Notes: generated by a model not told the origin, from the letters alone. A stretch of DNA of 64,000 nucleotides from Haloglycomyces albus DSM 45210 (GCF_000527155.1 NZ_AZUQ01000001.1:1795615-1859614); one strand, 5' to 3'. Numbered from the stretch's first letter, positions 53,794 to 63,827 are shown. Numbers and translations are program-made.

Positions 53794-53939
53794 GCTTATA
53801 AGATTACTCCATGATTTGACTCTGTCAAGTCGGTAGCCCCAAAAAGTCCTAAAAACTTGTAGTGGAACGAATCACTATAACGCGCCGGTTCGTTGACCAC
53901 CTACCAAGCGGCTGTTTCGTCACGCCGTACCATTTCCAC

Positions 53940-55400
53940 ATGGGCAAAACTCTCCAGGCGAACGACTTCAAAGTAGCCGACCTCAGCCTCGCCGATTTCG
54001 GCCGTCACGAGATTCGATTGGCCGAAAACGAAATGCCGGGCCTGATGTCCGTGCGCGAACGATACGCCGACAGTCGGCCGTTGGCGGGCGCTCGCATCAC
54101 CGGCTCTCTCCACATGACGATTCAGACCGCCGTGCTCATCGAGACGCTCACCGTGCTCGGGGCGCAAGTGCGCTGGGCCTCCTGCAATATCTACTCCACT
54201 CAGGACCACGCCGCTGCTGCCGTGGTCGTCGGTGACGGTACCCCCGACGATCCTCAGGGAGTCCCCGTCTTCGCATGGAAGGGCGAGACCCTGGAAGAGT
54301 ACTGGCAGTGCACGGCCAATGCCTTCGACTGGGGTGAACTGGAACCGAACCTCATCCTGGACGACGGTGGCGACGCCACCATGCTGGTCGTCAAGGCCGC
54401 CGAGTTCGAGTCCAAGGGCGAGACGCCTAAGCCCGCCGACGGTGAAAGCGACGAAGAGCAGGTTTTCCTCGGCCTCATTGCCGATTCGCTGCGGGACGAC
54501 GATACCCGCTACAGCCGTAAACTGTCATCCCTCCAGGGCGTGACGGAGGAAACGACGACCGGGGTACACCGCCTGTACGAGATGGAACGCGCCGGTACGC
54601 TTCCGTTTCCCGCCATCAATGTCAACGACGCGGTGACCAAGTCGAAGTTCGACAACAAGTACGGTTGCCGCCACTCGTTGCCCGACGGGATCAACCGCGC
54701 CACCGACGTACTCATCGGCGGTAAGACGGTGGTGGTCTGCGGCTACGGCGACGTCGGCAAAGGCTGTGCCGAGGCCATGCGCGGCCAGGGCGCGCGCGTC
54801 ATCGTCACCGAGATCGATCCGATTTGCGCCCTACAGGCGGCCATGGACGGATTCCAGGTTCTGACCTTGGACGACGTCGTCTCCGACGCCGACATCTTCG
54901 TCACCGCGACCGGCAATCGCGACATCATCACCGTCGACCACATGCGCCGCATGAAACATCAGGCGATCATCGGCAACATCGGCCACTTCGACAATGAAAT
55001 CGACATGGCCGGTCTGACCGCCGAACCCGGAATCACCAAATTGAACGTCAAGCCACAGGTCGACGAGTGGCGTTTCTCTCCGAGCGAGTCCGGGACCGGT
55101 CACTCGATTCTGGTTCTGTCCGAAGGGCGACTGTTGAACCTTGGCAACGCCACCGGCCACCCGAGCTTCGTCATGAGCAATTCCTTCACCAACCAGGTTT
55201 TGGCGCAGATTGAACTGCACACGAAGCTGGAGGACTACCCGGTCGGGGTGTACACCTTGCCCAAACACTTGGACGAGGAAGTGGCACGGCTGCACCTGGA
55301 CGCGCTGGGAGTCAAACTCACGACCATGACGCGGACCCAGGCCGACTACATCGGTGTGAGCGTGGACGGCCCCTATAAGAGCGAACACTACCGCTACTGA
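53940..55400 (+). CDS. sahH: S-adenosyl-L-homocysteine hydrolase
   Basis: 486 residues from the ATG at 53940; the open frame begins 26 codons earlier without conserved sequence. Hydrolyses SAH to adenosine and homocysteine in the methyl cycle. '[20 protein letters not shown]', '[15 protein letters not shown]', '[20 protein letters not shown]', NAD site '[20 protein letters not shown]', C-terminal '[19 protein letters not shown]'. No SAH riboswitch consensus was found upstream. Confidence 0.97.
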   Translation: MGKTLQANDFKVADLSLADFGRHEIRLAENEMPGLMSVRERYADSRPLAGARITGSLHMTIQTAVLIETLTVLGAQVRWASCNIYSTQDHAAAAVVVGDGTPDDPQGVPVFAWKGETLEEYWQCTANAFDWGELEPNLILDDGGDATMLVVKAAEFESKGETPKPADGESDEEQVFLGLIADSLRDDDTRYSRKLSSLQGVTEETTTGVHRLYEMERAGTLPFPAINVNDAVTKSKFDNKYGCRHSLPDGINRATDVLIGGKTVVVCGYGDVGKGCAEAMRGQGARVIVTEIDPICALQAAMDGFQVLTLDDVVSDADIFVTATGNRDIITVDHMRRMKHQAIIGNIGHFDNEIDMAGLTAEPGITKLNVKPQVDEWRFSPSESGTGHSILVLSEGRLLNLGNATGHPSFVMSNSFTNQVLAQIELHTKLEDYPVGVYTLPKHLDEEVARLHLDALGVKLTTMTRTQADYIGVSVDGPYKSEHYRY

Positions 55401-55409
55401 TCGTCCAGA

Positions 55410-55453
55410 CGTGAAGGCGGGGCCCCCGGACGTCCGGGGGCCCCGCCTTCACG
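55410..55453. terminator. Bidirectional terminator between sahH and moeZ
   Basis: A perfect 44-bp palindrome (22 bp per arm, GC-rich core GGGGCCCCCGGAC), lying between convergent stops 9 and 10 bp away. Confidence 0.9.
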
Positions 55454-55463
55454 TTGTTCGGGC

Positions 55464-56642
55464 TTAGTACGACGGTAGGGAAGGGTCGACCTGGTTGATC
55501 CAGGCGGTAATTCCACCCTGGACGTGGACGGCGTTTTCCAGGCCGGCGGCCTTGGCCGCCGCCAGCGCCTCAGCGGAGCGGACCCCGCCCTTGCAGTAGA
55601 AGACCGCCTGCTTCTCGGCGGGCAGCTGATCAAGTGCGGCACCAGAAATAATGTCGCCCTTGGGAATCAGCCGTGCGCCCTCGATGCGGACGATGTCCCA
55701 CTCGGCCGGTTCACGTACGTCGATGATGTCGATGTTGCGTCCTTCCTTGATCCAGTCGTTCAATTCGGACGCGGTGATGGTGGAGTTCTCCACGGCTTGT
55801 GATGCCTCCTCGGTGACGGTTCCGCAGAAGTCGTCGTAATCGATCAGTTCTTTAATGGTGGCGTTGGGCCCGCAAATTTCGCAGTTCGGATCCTTGCGGA
55901 CCTTGATCTTGCGGTATTCCATTTCCAGGCCGTCATAGACCATCAGGGAGCCTACCAGGGGCTCGCCGATTCCGGTGATGATCTTAATGGCTTCGTTGAC
56001 CTGAATCGAACCGATCGAGGCGCACAGCACGCCGAGCACACCGCCCTCGGCGCAGGAGGGGACCATTCCCGGAGGCGGCGGTTCGGGGTACAGGCAGCGG
56101 TAGCAGGGTCCCTGTTCGGACCAGAAGACGCTCGCCTGGCCGTCGAAACGGAAGATCGACCCCCACACGTACGGCTTGTTGAGCAGAACGGCGGCATCGT
56201 TGACCATGTATCGGGTGGCGAAGTTGTCGGTCCCGTCAATGATGAGATCGTAGTCGGCGAAGATCTCCATGACGTTGTCATTGTCGAGAGCCCGCTTATG
56301 CAGGACCACGTTGACGTTGGGGTTGATTTCCTTGATGGTCGAGGCGGCGGATTCGGCCTTGGGACGGTCCACGTCGCTCTGTCCGTGGATGATTTGACGT
56401 TGCAGGTTACTTTCGTCCACCGTGTCGAAATCGACGATTCCGAGGGTGCCGACGCCCGCGGCGGCCAAGTACATCAGGGCGGGGGAGCCCAGTCCGCCCG
56501 CACCCACACAGAGGACACGTGCGGATTTGAGACGACGTTGTCCGTCCATACCCACGTCGGGGATGATGAGGTGTCGGGAATAGCGCTGGATTTCGTCCAC
56601 GCTGAGTTCAGCGGTTGGTTCTACTAGTGGCGGCAAACTCAT
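55464..56642 (-). CDS. moeZ: MoeZ: ThiF/MoeB adenylyltransferase fused to rhodanese
   Basis: 392 residues. E1-like domain: 'RYSRHLIIPDVGMDGQRRLK', 'VLCVGAGGLGSPALMYLAAA', zinc pairs in 'GPCYRCLYPEPPP' and 'PNCEICG'. C-terminal rhodanese with active loop 'FYCKGGVRSAEAL'. Activates sulfur-carrier proteins (molybdopterin, thiocarboxylate cysteine synthesis) by adenylation and sulfur transfer. Confidence 0.96.
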   Translation of the reverse strand: MSLPPLVEPTAELSVDEIQRYSRHLIIPDVGMDGQRRLKSARVLCVGAGGLGSPALMYLAAAGVGTLGIVDFDTVDESNLQRQIIHGQSDVDRPKAESAASTIKEINPNVNVVLHKRALDNDNVMEIFADYDLIIDGTDNFATRYMVNDAAVLLNKPYVWGSIFRFDGQASVFWSEQGPCYRCLYPEPPPPGMVPSCAEGGVLGVLCASIGSIQVNEAIKIITGIGEPLVGSLMVYDGLEMEYRKIKVRKDPNCEICGPNATIKELIDYDDFCGTVTEEASQAVENSTITASELNDWIKEGRNIDIIDVREPAEWDIVRIEGARLIPKGDIISGAALDQLPAEKQAVFYCKGGVRSAEALAAAKAAGLENAVHVQGGITAWINQVDPSLPSY

Positions 56643-56729
56643 ACTTCGATAATGCCGTACCAGGATGTGGATATTCCACAGGTGGCGCCCAGGTGACGTT
56701 TTCGGTACCCTCAGACGGAATAATTCGAG

Positions 56730-57593
56730 CTAATCGTCGTACGAATCCGCCGGTAGCCGTGGTCCGCCGTACTCGCCCGGCGGACCGCTGAGGTATTCCT
56801 CACCGTTTGGATAGGGCCAGGCGTTTTCCTCGCAGCCGCCCAATTGATACGTCTGTTGCGCCATGACAGGTGACGGGGTGTCGTCTTCCCCGCATACTTC
56901 GTGTCCGTAGCCGAGACGGTGCCCGACCTCGTGATTGATGACGTACTTGCGGTACGACTCGAGGTCGGTCTCCCAGTGTTCGACGGCGTTCAGCCACCGC
57001 GCGGCGTTGATGACCACGGCGTCTCCGTTACGGCACGACACCGACACGTCCTGGGACTCGCACAGAACACTGCGTTGGTGCGGGCTGACCAGGTAGAGAG
57101 TGAAATCGGCCTGGTCGTCCTCGCCGACCAGCTCGAAGGAGACGTCGCCCGCGATCCACGAGCGTTCGTCGCTGAGCGTGTTGACCGCCGTTTCGGTGAA
57201 CTCGTCGAGGTCGAGTTCCGTTCCCTCTTCGACGGCGATGTTGAAACGATAGTGGTTCGAGCCCTCGCCCCACGTCTGACCGGTGCCTTCGGTGTAGCGG
57301 AACGTACCGTCGCCTTCGTAATAGAGCGGAGTCGGCTCGGGAGTCTCCTCGGGGTCCGGCTCGTCGACTTCCACGGGATCGGGTTCCGACGAGGTGTCGG
57401 CCTCCAGTTCGGTTTTCGCCGTCTCGTCCAGCGAGGTGGATTCCTGGTCGTCCGACAGTTCTCCGTAGGCGATGGCACCGCCGACGAAAGTGCACACGGT
57501 GACCACAAGAGCCGTCAACCCCGCACGTGACGTCCGCTCCGCACGGCGTTTACCTTTGCCCTTGCGGTGATTGCCGCTCGAAGGTTGGGCCAT
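56730..57593 (-). CDS. DUF3152 secreted zincin-like protein
   Basis: 287 residues. Basic N terminus, one membrane anchor ('AGLTALVVTVCTFVGGAIAY'), an acidic Pro/Glu linker, then the DUF3152 domain. It contains 'YVINHEVGHRLGYGHEVCG', an HExxHxxGxxH-type metalloprotease motif, and 'DVSVSCRNGDAVVINAARWL' with paired Cys. Probably an extracytoplasmic metalloprotease; substrate unknown. Confidence 0.9.
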   Translation of the reverse strand: MAQPSSGNHRKGKGKRRAERTSRAGLTALVVTVCTFVGGAIAYGELSDDQESTSLDETAKTELEADTSSEPDPVEVDEPDPEETPEPTPLYYEGDGTFRYTEGTGQTWGEGSNHYRFNIAVEEGTELDLDEFTETAVNTLSDERSWIAGDVSFELVGEDDQADFTLYLVSPHQRSVLCESQDVSVSCRNGDAVVINAARWLNAVEHWETDLESYRKYVINHEVGHRLGYGHEVCGEDDTPSPVMAQQTYQLGGCEENAWPYPNGEEYLSGPPGEYGGPRLPADSYDD

Positions 57594-57606
57594 ATTCCTA
57601 CCTTAC

Positions 57607-58614
57607 TCACCGGGAACTCGCTTTTTCGCCACTGCCCGTTCTCGTCGTCTCCGTTTCAGGGGAGAGGTGTCGGGGCGGCTCCAAGAGTGGCACTATCGCC
57701 CGTGCCACCACGTCCGGGGCCTCGATTTGAGCGACGTGCCCGACATCGGACAGGATGAGCAGTCGGCCGTCCCGAAATGCGCGCGCCGTCCGAGGAGCTT
57801 GGCGCACATCGATAATACGGTCTTTGTTCCCCCAAATTACCAAAGTGGGAACGGTGATTACCTCCGCCAAGCGCCACAGGGTGGCGGCTTTGGGGACGAG
57901 CGTCTGAAAGAACACTCCCATGAGGCTGCGGAAGGAATGAATATAGGCGGCGGTGGTCCAGGGAGTCATCTGTCGCCATCGTGCTTCCGCGACCGCCTCC
58001 TGGAACCGTTGCGCATGCATGCGGTCCGGACGGGCCCAGGTCGACTCCACGATCTCGCGCACGATCTGATCGGGAGAACGACTGCGGAACACCTTACCGG
58101 CCATGATCTCCAGCCCCGGCAGGGCCAACATGGGGACGATGTGCGACTGTCGCGATCGGTTGGGATTGCGAAAGGGCATCGCCGGTGAAATCAACGTCAA
58201 CGTCCGCACCAGGCGCGGCCGAGTCGCGGCCAGGTACACGGCTACCGCACCGCCCAGGGAATTGCCGATCAAATGCACCGGGCCCCGTCCGGACCTGACG
58301 ATCCAACCGGCCACGATATCGGCGAAATGTTGAATCGACGCCGAAGTACTGGGAGCCGAGTGTCCGAACCCGGGAAGATCGATCGCATCGATCGACAGGT
58401 CATCGGAGAGACGATCCGCCAGATCGGTCCAGTTCTGCGATGACCCGCCGAGTCCGTGAATACACACCGCCGGTTCGGCGTCGGCGGAGGTGGCGGGCGT
58501 ACGGCGTACGAAGACCCGCACACCCGCCACAGTGTATTCACGCCCCGGCCATGGTGGATGGGGGCGGCCCGGTTGTCGGATTCGGTCCTTTCCTACCCAC
58601 TGTGCCCTGCGCAT
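57607..58614 (-). CDS. Alpha/beta hydrolase
   Basis: 335 residues. 'PAVCIHGLGGSSQNWTDLAD', 'IDLPGFGHSAPS', nucleophile elbow 'HLIGNSLGGAVAVYLA', acid Asp in 'VIWGNKDRIIDVRQAP', His in 'LSDVGHVAQIEAPDVV': a complete triad. Four bases from the next gene, so co-transcribed with it. Substrate unknown. Confidence 0.92.
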   Translation of the reverse strand: MRRAQWVGKDRIRQPGRPHPPWPGREYTVAGVRVFVRRTPATSADAEPAVCIHGLGGSSQNWTDLADRLSDDLSIDAIDLPGFGHSAPSTSASIQHFADIVAGWIVRSGRGPVHLIGNSLGGAVAVYLAATRPRLVRTLTLISPAMPFRNPNRSRQSHIVPMLALPGLEIMAGKVFRSRSPDQIVREIVESTWARPDRMHAQRFQEAVAEARWRQMTPWTTAAYIHSFRSLMGVFFQTLVPKAATLWRLAEVITVPTLVIWGNKDRIIDVRQAPRTARAFRDGRLLILSDVGHVAQIEAPDVVARAIVPLLEPPRHLSPETETTRTGSGEKASSR

Positions 58615-58618
58615 GGTC

Positions 58619-60145
58619 CTAGTGTGTCATTTTTTGCGTCAGTGCGCCTACGGCCGCGAAAACCACCGCACGCATCTGCTCGCCGTCGACGACGTGTGCG
58701 CCCGCCAAGCGACGCGGTCCATCGGAGTCCATCCACAAGAGGGTGACCACCGCCGTCTGAACCGGTGCCGTATCGAGCAGGGAGACGTGTTCGATTTCCA
58801 CACGGGCTCCGTCCGGAACCAACCAGGGCCGCAAGGCCTCCAAGGAAGCGGTCGCACAGGCCCGCTGCACGTGCCAATCGGACGCCGCGGCGGTCGCGCG
58901 CCCCCGAGCCTCCTCCGCGCCGACATTGAAGTCCACCAGGACCTCGGCGGTCAGTTCCTCGGAATCGACCGTCAAACGATTGAGCCCGATGGACAAAACC
59001 TCGTTCGGTTCCTCCGGCAGCGACAATGCGGGTGGCAGCGCCTCTTTCACCGGAACGGTGGGAATCGCACGTCCTCGGCCCACAAACGTCGCCTCCGTGT
59101 CCGCATCGGAGTCCGGCCGCGTCACCACCGACGGCTCCGAATCACTGCGATGCTGTGCTTGCGGTATCGACGGCTCCGACCGTTGCGACAGGTCTTCCGC
59201 GCCACGACGCGGTCTACTGGGTTCGGCGGGTGCGACCGGCTCTTCGGGAACCGGCGGCACTGAAGACACCGGTTCGGGAGCCGGGCTCACGTCGTCGTCC
59301 GACACCGGCTGAGCGGAATCGACCGGCTCGGAGACCTGTTCGGGCTCCCGTTCGTCGGCCGCCTCCGAATCGTCGGCCTCCGGCGGTTCCATCTGCTCGG
59401 CCACGACCGCCGAAACCTGGTCTTGAATCTCCGCGGGGTCCACGCCCTCCTCCAAATCCAGCCGCAGGCTGGGCGAACCGTCCCGCGCGGTCACGTAATA
59501 CGCGTCGCGTACGCCGACCACCTCGCGCACCCGCGAGAGCAGGGCCTCGCGTTCCTCGTACTCCTCATCGGTGGTATGCGGCGGTGTCGGATGTGCCGGA
59601 GGCGGTTCCGGCGGTGGGGGAACGGTGTTGACCTCGGGCGACGGGGTTGGGGCCGGAGGGGCGGGCGTCTGTGAGGCGAGCGGCTCTCCCGAACGCGAGG
59701 CGGGACGGGGACGACGGCTCGGGGCCGGTGTCGGCGATTCCGCGGCAGGACCCGGCACTTCCGGAGTGACAGGGGCGGGACCGGCGAACTCGGCTTCCCC
59801 GGCCGGAGTCGGCCCTGGAGGAGACATCGACTCCGGAGCGGTCGTCTCCTGGTGCCCTTCATACCGTCGCGGCATCTGTGGACCGCGCGCCCGGGGAGAC
59901 GGCTGTGGAGTGGCCGCCACGTCTCCGTACTCCGGAACAGGTGGTGCCTCGGGGGTATCGGTCCCCGCCTGCTCCCGGTGCGCCGCGGCCTCGCCTACCT
60001 CGTCGGCACGCTCGTTCGGCCCCGGTTCGGGGCGGCGGCGCTCGGCGAAGCGATAGCTTTCCGGTGGCTCCTGGCGTGGTATGGGTTCACTGGTTTCTTC
60101 AGGCGGACGCGGGGGACGGGCCGCCTGGTTGTGTTCGTAGGTCAC
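58619..60145 (-). CDS. Pro/Glu-rich protein with C-terminal conserved domain
   Basis: 508 residues from GTG at 60145 with AAGGAG upstream. Residues 1-200 are Pro/Glu/Arg-rich and disordered. A small domain 'LLSRVREVVGVRDAYYVTAR' lies near 205-260. A second acidic linker precedes a C-terminal alpha/beta domain 'VLSIGLNRLTVDSEELTAEV...ALRPWLVPDGARVEIEHVSL' (about 385-508). Similar C domains occur in uncharacterised actinobacterial proteins. Function unknown. Upstream of the hydrolase in the same operon. Confidence 0.8.
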   Translation of the reverse strand: MTYEHNQAARPPRPPEETSEPIPRQEPPESYRFAERRRPEPGPNERADEVGEAAAHREQAGTDTPEAPPVPEYGDVAATPQPSPRARGPQMPRRYEGHQETTAPESMSPPGPTPAGEAEFAGPAPVTPEVPGPAAESPTPAPSRRPRPASRSGEPLASQTPAPPAPTPSPEVNTVPPPPEPPPAHPTPPHTTDEEYEEREALLSRVREVVGVRDAYYVTARDGSPSLRLDLEEGVDPAEIQDQVSAVVAEQMEPPEADDSEAADEREPEQVSEPVDSAQPVSDDDVSPAPEPVSSVPPVPEEPVAPAEPSRPRRGAEDLSQRSEPSIPQAQHRSDSEPSVVTRPDSDADTEATFVGRGRAIPTVPVKEALPPALSLPEEPNEVLSIGLNRLTVDSEELTAEVLVDFNVGAEEARGRATAAASDWHVQRACATASLEALRPWLVPDGARVEIEHVSLLDTAPVQTAVVTLLWMDSDGPRRLAGAHVVDGEQMRAVVFAAVGALTQKMTH

Positions 60146-60440
60146 GGTTACTCCTTCTGACTTCCTTGGGAACGGTACCCTGCCATCGCTAGCGAAGGCC
60201 ATCCGAAAACCGTTGGCTGGAGATGGAACACGATTCGGCTAACTTCTGCAACCTCGACTGATCGACATCCGGTCGCCTGCCGGCCTGCCGTATCGCCGTG
60301 ATGGACGGAGATACCCTGCGGCGGCGTGGTGGACAATGTCCGATACGGCCCAGTTTATTGGTTCGGTCGGACACGAAACAACCACCGCTAACGGTGAGTG
60401 TGTTGCGCGGTAACGTCTGTGGGGAAAGGAAAGGTGCGTG

Positions 60441-60728
60441 ATGGCAAAGATCGTTCTGGATCTACACGATATTTATAACAAAGGTCGTGAAATCGACAAA
60501 GCCCTACACGAGGTTGTCCAAGAAGCGATCGACAAGCGTATCGACACCGTCGAGATTATTCCCGGCAAGGGTTCGGGGCAGCTGAAGAAGAAGGTCCTGC
60601 GGTTCCTGGATCGGAAGGACATCAAGGCGCTCTATCATCGAGTCGACAAGGACTCCAAGAACTTCGGTCGCCTCTTTGTCTACTTTAAACATAAGCGGGC
60701 GCAAGGGCGGCGCGGTAAGAAACGCTAG
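60441..60728 (+). CDS. Smr-domain protein
   Basis: 95 residues from ATG (a GTG one codon earlier is possible); ribosome site GGAAAGG. 'VLDLHDIYNKGREIDKALHE' carries the LDLHG-like motif and 'VEIIPGKGSGQLKKKVLRFL' the GxGxG-type turn of Smr nucleases. Stand-alone Smr proteins bind or nick branched DNA or cleave RNA. Basic C-terminal tail. Confidence 0.9.
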   Translation: MAKIVLDLHDIYNKGREIDKALHEVVQEAIDKRIDTVEIIPGKGSGQLKKKVLRFLDRKDIKALYHRVDKDSKNFGRLFVYFKHKRAQGRRGKKR

Positions 60729-60802
60729 AGCGTCCCGCGCTCGCAACCTCGCGCCCGCGTGCCAGGGCGAAGGTTCACCCAGGATGGTGAACGCGATGAG
60801 AA

Positions 60803-61990
60803 TTATTCGGACAAGGAGCCCGTGTGAGCGGTCACCACTCCGTTTTTGACGACCAGATCGGGCTGCGGGTGGGTCATGACGGCCTCCGGGGCGTTGCGCG
60901 CCTGGACGACCAGCAGGTCCGCACGCGATCCTTCGGCCAGTCCATAGTCCGGCAGTCCGAGGATGTGCGCGCCGCCGTAGGTGGCCGCCTCCAATGCCAG
61001 CTCGATGTCGGGGTCCTTGCTGAAACCGGAATTGCGAGCGAACCACAGGGTCCGCTCCAACATCTCCCCGGTCCCATAGGGCGACCAGAGGTCGCGCACG
61101 CCGTCATTGCCGATTCCCATGGCGACGCCGGCGGCGTCCAAATCGCGGAGAGGCAGCACCTTCCGGGGTGCCACGGAGGTGACGTTGATGCGGTTCTCCG
61201 CCAGATCGTCGATGAGCCGTTGCCGCGTCGCCGGGTCGGCGTCGAAGAGGGCGAACGCGTGGCTGACGGTCACTTTGCCCTGCATGGACAGGGCCTTGGT
61301 GCGTTCGATGATCAGGTCGAATTCGTAGACACCGAGGTTGTCCCCGTCGTGGAGGTGAATATCGAGACCGATGCCGTACCGTTCCGCCAGCTCGAAGATG
61401 TGATCGAGATGCCCGACCGCGTCGCCGTCGAATCCCCCGGGATCGATGCCACCGACGAGCTCCACTCCGGCCTCAACGGCCTCACGCATGTAATCGAGAG
61501 TGCCGGGGCTGGTCAACAGCCCGGTTTGGGGGAAGGCCACCAACTCGACGTCGATGCGGCCCCGCAGACGGTCGACGGCCTCGCGCACGGCGTGGACGGC
61601 GTTGATCCCCAGATCCGGATCGATGTCGATGTGGCTGCGAGCGTGGGTCGTGCCGTGCACGACCATGTTCGTCAACAGGGCTTCGATGTAGTCGGGATGG
61701 GGTACACCGTATTTGCCGCGCTCCACCCGGCCGTATTCGATGGCCGCCGCCAAACCGGGACCGGCCGTGCGAGGGACCCAGGGGCCGCTGAACAGGGTCT
61801 TGTCCACGTGGGCGTGGGCGTCGACGAGTCCGGGAAGGACGAGCGCTCCCTGGAGGTCGTACTCGGAGGCGTCGGCTCCGACCTGCGATCGGCCGTGCTG
61901 CAGAATACGACCGTCACGAATCGTCATGTCGGTTGGCTCTGGAATGCCCCACAAACGCGCATTGCGAAGTACGAGATCGGACATGTTCAT
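60803..61990 (-). CDS. Cytosine-deaminase-like amidohydrolase
   Basis: 395 residues. Metal ligands 'GLVDAHAHVDKTLFSG' (HxH), 'DIHLHDGDNLG', 'VTVSHAFAL' and Asp in 'GIGNDGVRDLWSPYGTGEML'. 'ARSHIDIDPDLGINAVHAVR' is typical of the CodA/atzC-like branch. Probably deaminates a cytosine- or creatinine-like ring compound. Divergent from a GntR regulator with twin operators in between. Confidence 0.87.
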   Translation of the reverse strand: MNMSDLVLRNARLWGIPEPTDMTIRDGRILQHGRSQVGADASEYDLQGALVLPGLVDAHAHVDKTLFSGPWVPRTAGPGLAAAIEYGRVERGKYGVPHPDYIEALLTNMVVHGTTHARSHIDIDPDLGINAVHAVREAVDRLRGRIDVELVAFPQTGLLTSPGTLDYMREAVEAGVELVGGIDPGGFDGDAVGHLDHIFELAERYGIGLDIHLHDGDNLGVYEFDLIIERTKALSMQGKVTVSHAFALFDADPATRQRLIDDLAENRINVTSVAPRKVLPLRDLDAAGVAMGIGNDGVRDLWSPYGTGEMLERTLWFARNSGFSKDPDIELALEAATYGGAHILGLPDYGLAEGSRADLLVVQARNAPEAVMTHPQPDLVVKNGVVTAHTGSLSE

Positions 61991-62001
61991 CCCCCTTTAG
62001 T

Positions 62002-62037
62002 TAATGGTATACCACTAAAAATAATGGTATACCATTA
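62002..62037. promoter_or_regulatory. Twin operators for the GntR/FCD repressor
   Basis: Two copies of TGGTATACCA, the first in TAATGGTATACCACTA (62002-62017), the second in the perfect palindrome TAATGGTATACCATTA (62022-62037). Centres are 20 bp apart, two helical turns, allowing cooperative binding. They lie in the 90-bp gap between divergent genes. Confidence 0.85.
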
Positions 62038-62080
62038 ATGGACTGTCAAATGAGGCGTGCATCGGACACGAGGTGAAGTC

Positions 62081-62749
62081 ATGACCAGTAGACGCTCCAC
62101 GGCCGTGGAGGAGATCACAGGACGTATTATGCGGCTGGAATACCGCCCCGGGCAGCGTCTTGTGGAGAGAGATCTTGCCGCCGACCTGGGGCTATCGCGA
62201 GTGCCCGTGAGAGAGGCACTGCATCGCCTGGAAGTCGACGGCCTGGTCATCAGCGTTCCACGTCAGGGCACCATAGTGAGCACTTGGAGTCGGACTGATA
62301 TTACCGACCTGTTCGAGATTCGCGCCGCCTTGGAACCCATGGCGGCGGAGTTCGCCGCGCACAGGCGTACCGACGTTCAGTTGCGTCGGCTGGAGGAGAC
62401 CACTCGCCTGAAGCCTGAATCCGGAGTCGTAGAACAGACCGAGTACAACGCCGAGTTCCATCGTCGCTTGGTCGAAGCGGCCAATAGTCCGCAGCTGCGG
62501 GACGCGATGCGTCCGATGTACGCGCGGATGCGGTGGCTTTTTCATCTCACCCGGGAGCGCGGTCCGCTGCATCAGGGTACCGAGCATGTCCGCATTGCCG
62601 CGGCGATACGTGACGGCGACGCGGACCGGGCGCGGCGGTTGACCGCACAGCACGTCCTCGACGGATTGCGTCCGACCTTGGCGGCCCTGGCGGACTGGGG
62701 TGAGGAGCGCGCCGATCCGGTCGCCGCTACGAAATCGCGTCGCAGGTGA
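62081..62749 (+). CDS. GntR-family (FCD) transcriptional regulator
   Basis: 222 residues from ATG with GAGGTGA upstream. Winged helix 'QRLVERDLAADLGLSRVPVR' with 'EALHRLEVDGLVISVPRQGT', then an FCD helical ligand domain ('DLFEIRAALEPMAAEFAAHR', 'EYNAEFHRRLVEAANSPQL', 'EHVRIAAAIRDGDADRARRL') with the metal-binding Asp/His pattern. Likely represses the amidohydrolase and itself. Confidence 0.93.
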   Translation: MTSRRSTAVEEITGRIMRLEYRPGQRLVERDLAADLGLSRVPVREALHRLEVDGLVISVPRQGTIVSTWSRTDITDLFEIRAALEPMAAEFAAHRRTDVQLRRLEETTRLKPESGVVEQTEYNAEFHRRLVEAANSPQLRDAMRPMYARMRWLFHLTRERGPLHQGTEHVRIAAAIRDGDADRARRLTAQHVLDGLRPTLAALADWGEERADPVAATKSRRR

Positions 62750-62776
62750 CACCGTCGGGCGCCGGTCCATTGCCGG

Positions 62777-63589
62777 TCATTTCCCGATACGAGCCCGGTC
62801 GTGGGCGTTGAATTCGTGTAAGAGCAGCACGTCGCGATCGTGGAAAGTGGTCTGTAGCAGGGCGTCCACAGCGGCGTCGTAGTGTTCGGTGCCCGATTCG
62901 GGGATGGAGGCCATGCCCGAGAACACGGCGTCGTCTTCCAACTCCACGAGAAGCAGGGCCACGTCCTCGTAGTCGTCCTCGGTGCAGTCGCCGCCGTCGT
63001 CCCAGCTGATGGTGGTGGTGGCCAGCGCGGCGGGATAGCCGTCGACGCGGGAATACGTGACGTCGATCGGGGAGTACTGCGGATTAACCGTGCAGGCGAA
63101 GGGGTTGCCGTGGGTCCAGGTTTCAAGGGCCGTATCCGCGGCTTCTTCGATGTCTGCGATATCGGCGTCCAGACTGAATTGGGAGAACTGGCCGACCGAA
63201 AAGTAGGAGATCCAGTTTCCGGTGTGTTGGACGCGAACCGAGTGAGAGTCGGTGGAGAATTCATCGGTCGCCCCCGGCCCGCGGTCATTGGTCCAAGGGC
63301 CCTTGGGGCGCGGGGTGAGGGCTCCGATGCTGGCCACGCCGAGGTGGTCGTCGGGGATCTCGAAATCACCGAGGCCGGGCTCGACGTCTTCGGTGCAGCC
63401 CTCTGCGTCCAGGCAGTTGTCGGCGCGATGGTCGTCGGGGCTCGGTTCCGAGGTGGTACAGGCGGCAAGAAAAGCGGTGGCGAGCAGGGCCGCCACTACG
63501 GTGGCCCGTTTCCCGCTTCGTTCGGGCAGGGGGAGGTTCCCGCTCGGCTTCGTTTGCGCGGAGGGTGAGTGGCGGGAGCGAACAAACAT
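62777..63589 (-). CDS. Hypothetical lipoprotein
   Basis: 270 residues. Signal peptide with lipobox 'VVAALLATAFLAACTTSE' (Cys about residue 44). The mature part is acidic with Cys pairs ('NCLDAEGCTED', 'FACTVNP...GGDCTEDD'). Middle 'VRVQHTGNWISYFSVGQFSQ' is repeated in style by actinobacterial lipoproteins of unknown function. Cell-surface located. Confidence 0.8.
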   Translation of the reverse strand: MFVRSRHSPSAQTKPSGNLPLPERSGKRATVVAALLATAFLAACTTSEPSPDDHRADNCLDAEGCTEDVEPGLGDFEIPDDHLGVASIGALTPRPKGPWTNDRGPGATDEFSTDSHSVRVQHTGNWISYFSVGQFSQFSLDADIADIEEAADTALETWTHGNPFACTVNPQYSPIDVTYSRVDGYPAALATTTISWDDGGDCTEDDYEDVALLLVELEDDAVFSGMASIPESGTEHYDAAVDALLQTTFHDRDVLLLHEFNAHDRARIGK

Positions 63590-63827
63590 GACTCCATCGT
63601 AATGAGAGCCGTCATCGTATCGGTAGTGGTGGGGAGGATTGTGTTTGTTTGGAGATTTCCTGCCTTTTCACGGCGGGGAAATACAGGTGTGAGGGCCTAT
63701 GAAGTCACCGAAACGGGAGACGCTCGGCGCCATTGACACGGATCGGGCAATACGGGGAGAAACGGTCCAGGACTGCTCAATGCAATGAGGTCGTGCCTAT
63801 CTGTCGGACCATCCGCTGCGTGTACTG
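63590..63827. other. Gene-free stretch
   Basis: No convincing coding region, RNA or repeat seen. It separates the lipoprotein start from the terminator of the partial gene. Confidence 0.5.

Noticed and set aside
53741-53939. SAH riboswitch upstream of sahH
   Set aside because: No match to the conserved core expected for SAH riboswitches could be found.
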